Assembly (NCBI GenBank): GCA_038328705.1
Contig: JBBQMG010000181.1
Coordinates: 1-6,715, forward strand
Direction: 5' to 3'
Source of the DNA: UBA668 sp038328705
GTDB taxonomy: Bacteria > Actinomycetota > Acidimicrobiia > Acidimicrobiales > Ilumatobacteraceae
Length of the DNA stretch: 6,715 nt
The notes beneath the pieces were generated by a model, which was not told the origin of the DNA, did no database searches, and worked only from the letters and a program-made list of their open reading frames with translations. The position numbers and the translations under genes are program-made. Of this stretch, positions 5,254-6,715 are shown in pieces (the first letter of the stretch is position 1; each line of letters begins with the position of its first letter).

Positions 5254-6715
5254 ATGCGCATGGGACCACACATGATGATGCCGGGTGATTCCGACGCGGT
5301 GAAGGGCAAGAAGCTGCAGCGCAACTCGTTGCGGCGCGCGTGGCAGTTCGCCAGTCCCTACCGCCGTACCATCGGACTGTTCCTCGGAGCAATCGTGGTG
5401 TCGGCGCTGATCGAGCTGATCCCAGCGTTCGCGTTCCGCAGCATTCTCGACAATGCCATTCCCAACAAGAACCGCGGCCAGATCACGCTCCTCGCCCTTG
5501 TGGTGGTGCTCGCAGCCGTGGGTGGCGCCGGGCTGGCAATCGTGCAGCGTTGGTGCAGCGCTCACATTGGCGAAGGCCTGATCTATGACCTGCGCGTGGC
5601 GTTGTTCGCGAAGGTCCAACGGATGCCGATTGCGTTCTTCACTCGTACGCAAACCGGTGCGCTCACGAGCCGACTCAACAACGACGTCGTCGGCGCGCAG
5701 ACGGCGGTGACCAGCACGCTGGGCAGCGTGGTCAGCAACATCGTCGTGCTCGCCACCACGCTCGCGGCGATGGCTGCGTTGGAATGGCGGCTCACGTTGC
5801 TGGCGCTGGTGGTGTTGCCCATCTTCATCATTCCGGCCAAGCGCGTGGGGGCCCGCTTGCAGGTGATCTCGCGCGAGAACATGGCAACCAATGCGGAGAT
5901 GAACTCTCAGATGGCAGAGCGTTTCAACGTCGCCGGTGCGCTGTTGGTGAAGCTGTTCGGTCGCCAGAACGACGAGGTCTCGTTGTTCGCCAGTCGTGCG
6001 GTGCGTGTGCGCGACACCGGTATTCGTGCGGCCATGTTAGGGCGGGTGTTTTTCGTTGCGCTCGGTCTCGTCGGCGCTCTCGGCGCGGCAGCGATCTACG
6101 GTGTCGGGGCCCATCTGGTGGTCAGCGGCAACATCAGCCCCGGCACGTTGGTTGCACTGGCGACGCTCGTCACACGGGTCTACCAGCCGCTCACCGGGCT
6201 CACGAATGCGCGCGTCGACCTGATGACTGCGATGGTCAGTTTCGAGCGGGTCTTCGAGGTGCTCGACGCACCTGAGCCGATCATCGATCGTCCTGGTGCC
6301 ATCGACCTCATCGCGCCGCAAGGTCGCGTGGAGTTCCGCGACGTGTGGTTCCGCTATCCGGCAGCTGCGGACGTCACGGTCCCGTCGTTGGAGGCACCGT
6401 CATCGTTCGTTGCGTCTGACCCTGACTACGACGTACTGCAGGGCGTCTCGCTTTTGATCGAGCCGGGCGAGACGGTTGCGTTGGTGGGCGCATCCGGTTC
6501 CGGCAAGACGACGATGTCGGGCCTGGTCCCGCGGCTGTACGACGTGACCGGCGGGGCGTTGCTGGTCGATGGGCACGACGTGCGCGACCTGACGCAGCAC
6601 TCGCTGCGCGATGCCATTGGCGTGGTCAGCCAGGACCCGCACCTGTTTCACGAGTCGATTGGCGCCAACCTTCGCTACGCCAAGCCGAACGCAACTGACG
6701 CTGAGCTGGATGCGG
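5254..6715 (+). CDS. ABC exporter half-transporter (membrane domain fused to ATPase), 3' end cut by window
   Basis: 487 codons are present. The protein is an ABCB/MsbA/MdlB-type exporter, expected to work as a dimer in the cytoplasmic membrane. Residues about 40-300 are the six-helix membrane domain, with hydrophobic runs at about 40-60, 78-97, 150-190 and 265-300. The nucleotide-binding domain starts at about 357: A-loop Tyr368 (FRYP), Walker A GASGSGKTT (412-420) and Q-loop Gln460 (VVSQDP). The signature, Walker B and H-loop lie beyond the window. An extra segment of about 25 residues (370-393) separates the A-loop from VLQGVSL; I recall similar extensions in actinobacterial relatives. The N-terminus has a Met-rich MRMGPHMMM. 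ATG 5260 has better spacing (seven bases) from a GGTGG sequence than ATG 5254, and the frame is open to ATG 5206, so the start is uncertain by a few codons. The substrate cannot be inferred. Confidence 0.92.
   Translation, partial: MRMGPHMMMPGDSDAVKGKKLQRNSLRRAWQFASPYRRTIGLFLGAIVVSALIELIPAFAFRSILDNAIPNKNRGQITLLALVVVLAAVGGAGLAIVQRWCSAHIGEGLIYDLRVALFAKVQRMPIAFFTRTQTGALTSRLNNDVVGAQTAVTSTLGSVVSNIVVLATTLAAMAALEWRLTLLALVVLPIFIIPAKRVGARLQVISRENMATNAEMNSQMAERFNVAGALLVKLFGRQNDEVSLFASRAVRVRDTGIRAAMLGRVFFVALGLVGALGAAAIYGVGAHLVVSGNISPGTLVALATLVTRVYQPLTGLTNARVDLMTAMVSFERVFEVLDAPEPIIDRPGAIDLIAPQGRVEFRDVWFRYPAAADVTVPSLEAPSSFVASDPDYDVLQGVSLLIEPGETVALVGASGSGKTTMSGLVPRLYDVTGGALLVDGHDVRDLTQHSLRDAIGVVSQDPHLFHESIGANLRYAKPNATDAELDA

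Noticed and set aside
4291..5652. Long minus-strand open frame spanning copy B and the exporter start
   Set aside because: It is Arg/His-rich, overlaps two well-supported genes in other frames, and shows no domain.

Overview
The window is GC-rich, with codon use dominated by G or C in the third position. It carries small actinobacterial-type SRP RNA and tRNA-Ser genes around tadA, a DUF4388-like protein, and secreted TAP-type alpha/beta hydrolases. This fits a high-GC actinobacterium. An Acidimicrobiia (Ilumatobacter-like) origin is my best guess, from gene content only, and cannot be proven here.

Left end (1-762): this is a translation and protein-targeting block. A small SRP RNA (ffs) lies on the minus strand at the window edge. 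Diverging from it on the plus strand are tRNA-Ser(GGA) and, 20 bp after the encoded CCA, tadA, the tRNA A34 deaminase. The ffs and tRNA promoters must share the roughly 60 bp between them.

Middle (776-2077): a minus-strand gene converges on tadA with a 13-bp gap. It encodes a 375-residue protein with a probable DUF4388/PatA-N-like domain and a tail of VVVED repeats encoded by a 15-bp tandem DNA repeat. Its start codon lies 20 bp from the 5' end of a second, divergent tRNA-Ser gene (CGA anticodon). That tRNA is followed by an inverted repeat and a strong hairpin with a T-rich tail, a likely intrinsic terminator.

Right-centre (2107-5207): two tandem minus-strand paralogues encode predicted lipoproteins of the tripeptidyl-aminopeptidase (TAP-like, S33) alpha/beta-hydrolase family. 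Each has an intact Ser-Asp-His triad and eight matching cysteines. They are separated by 65 bp and are probably cotranscribed.

Right end (5254-6715): a plus-strand ABC exporter half-transporter (membrane domain fused to the nucleotide-binding domain) diverges from the lipoprotein pair and is cut by the window edge after its Q-loop.

The left block is housekeeping. The peptidase pair and the exporter are ordinary accessory or cell-envelope genes. I found no mobile element, CRISPR array, defence island or clearly new system. The most unusual features are the repeat-tailed DUF4388-like protein, the tRNA gene placed antisense among minus-strand genes, and the duplicated secreted hydrolases.
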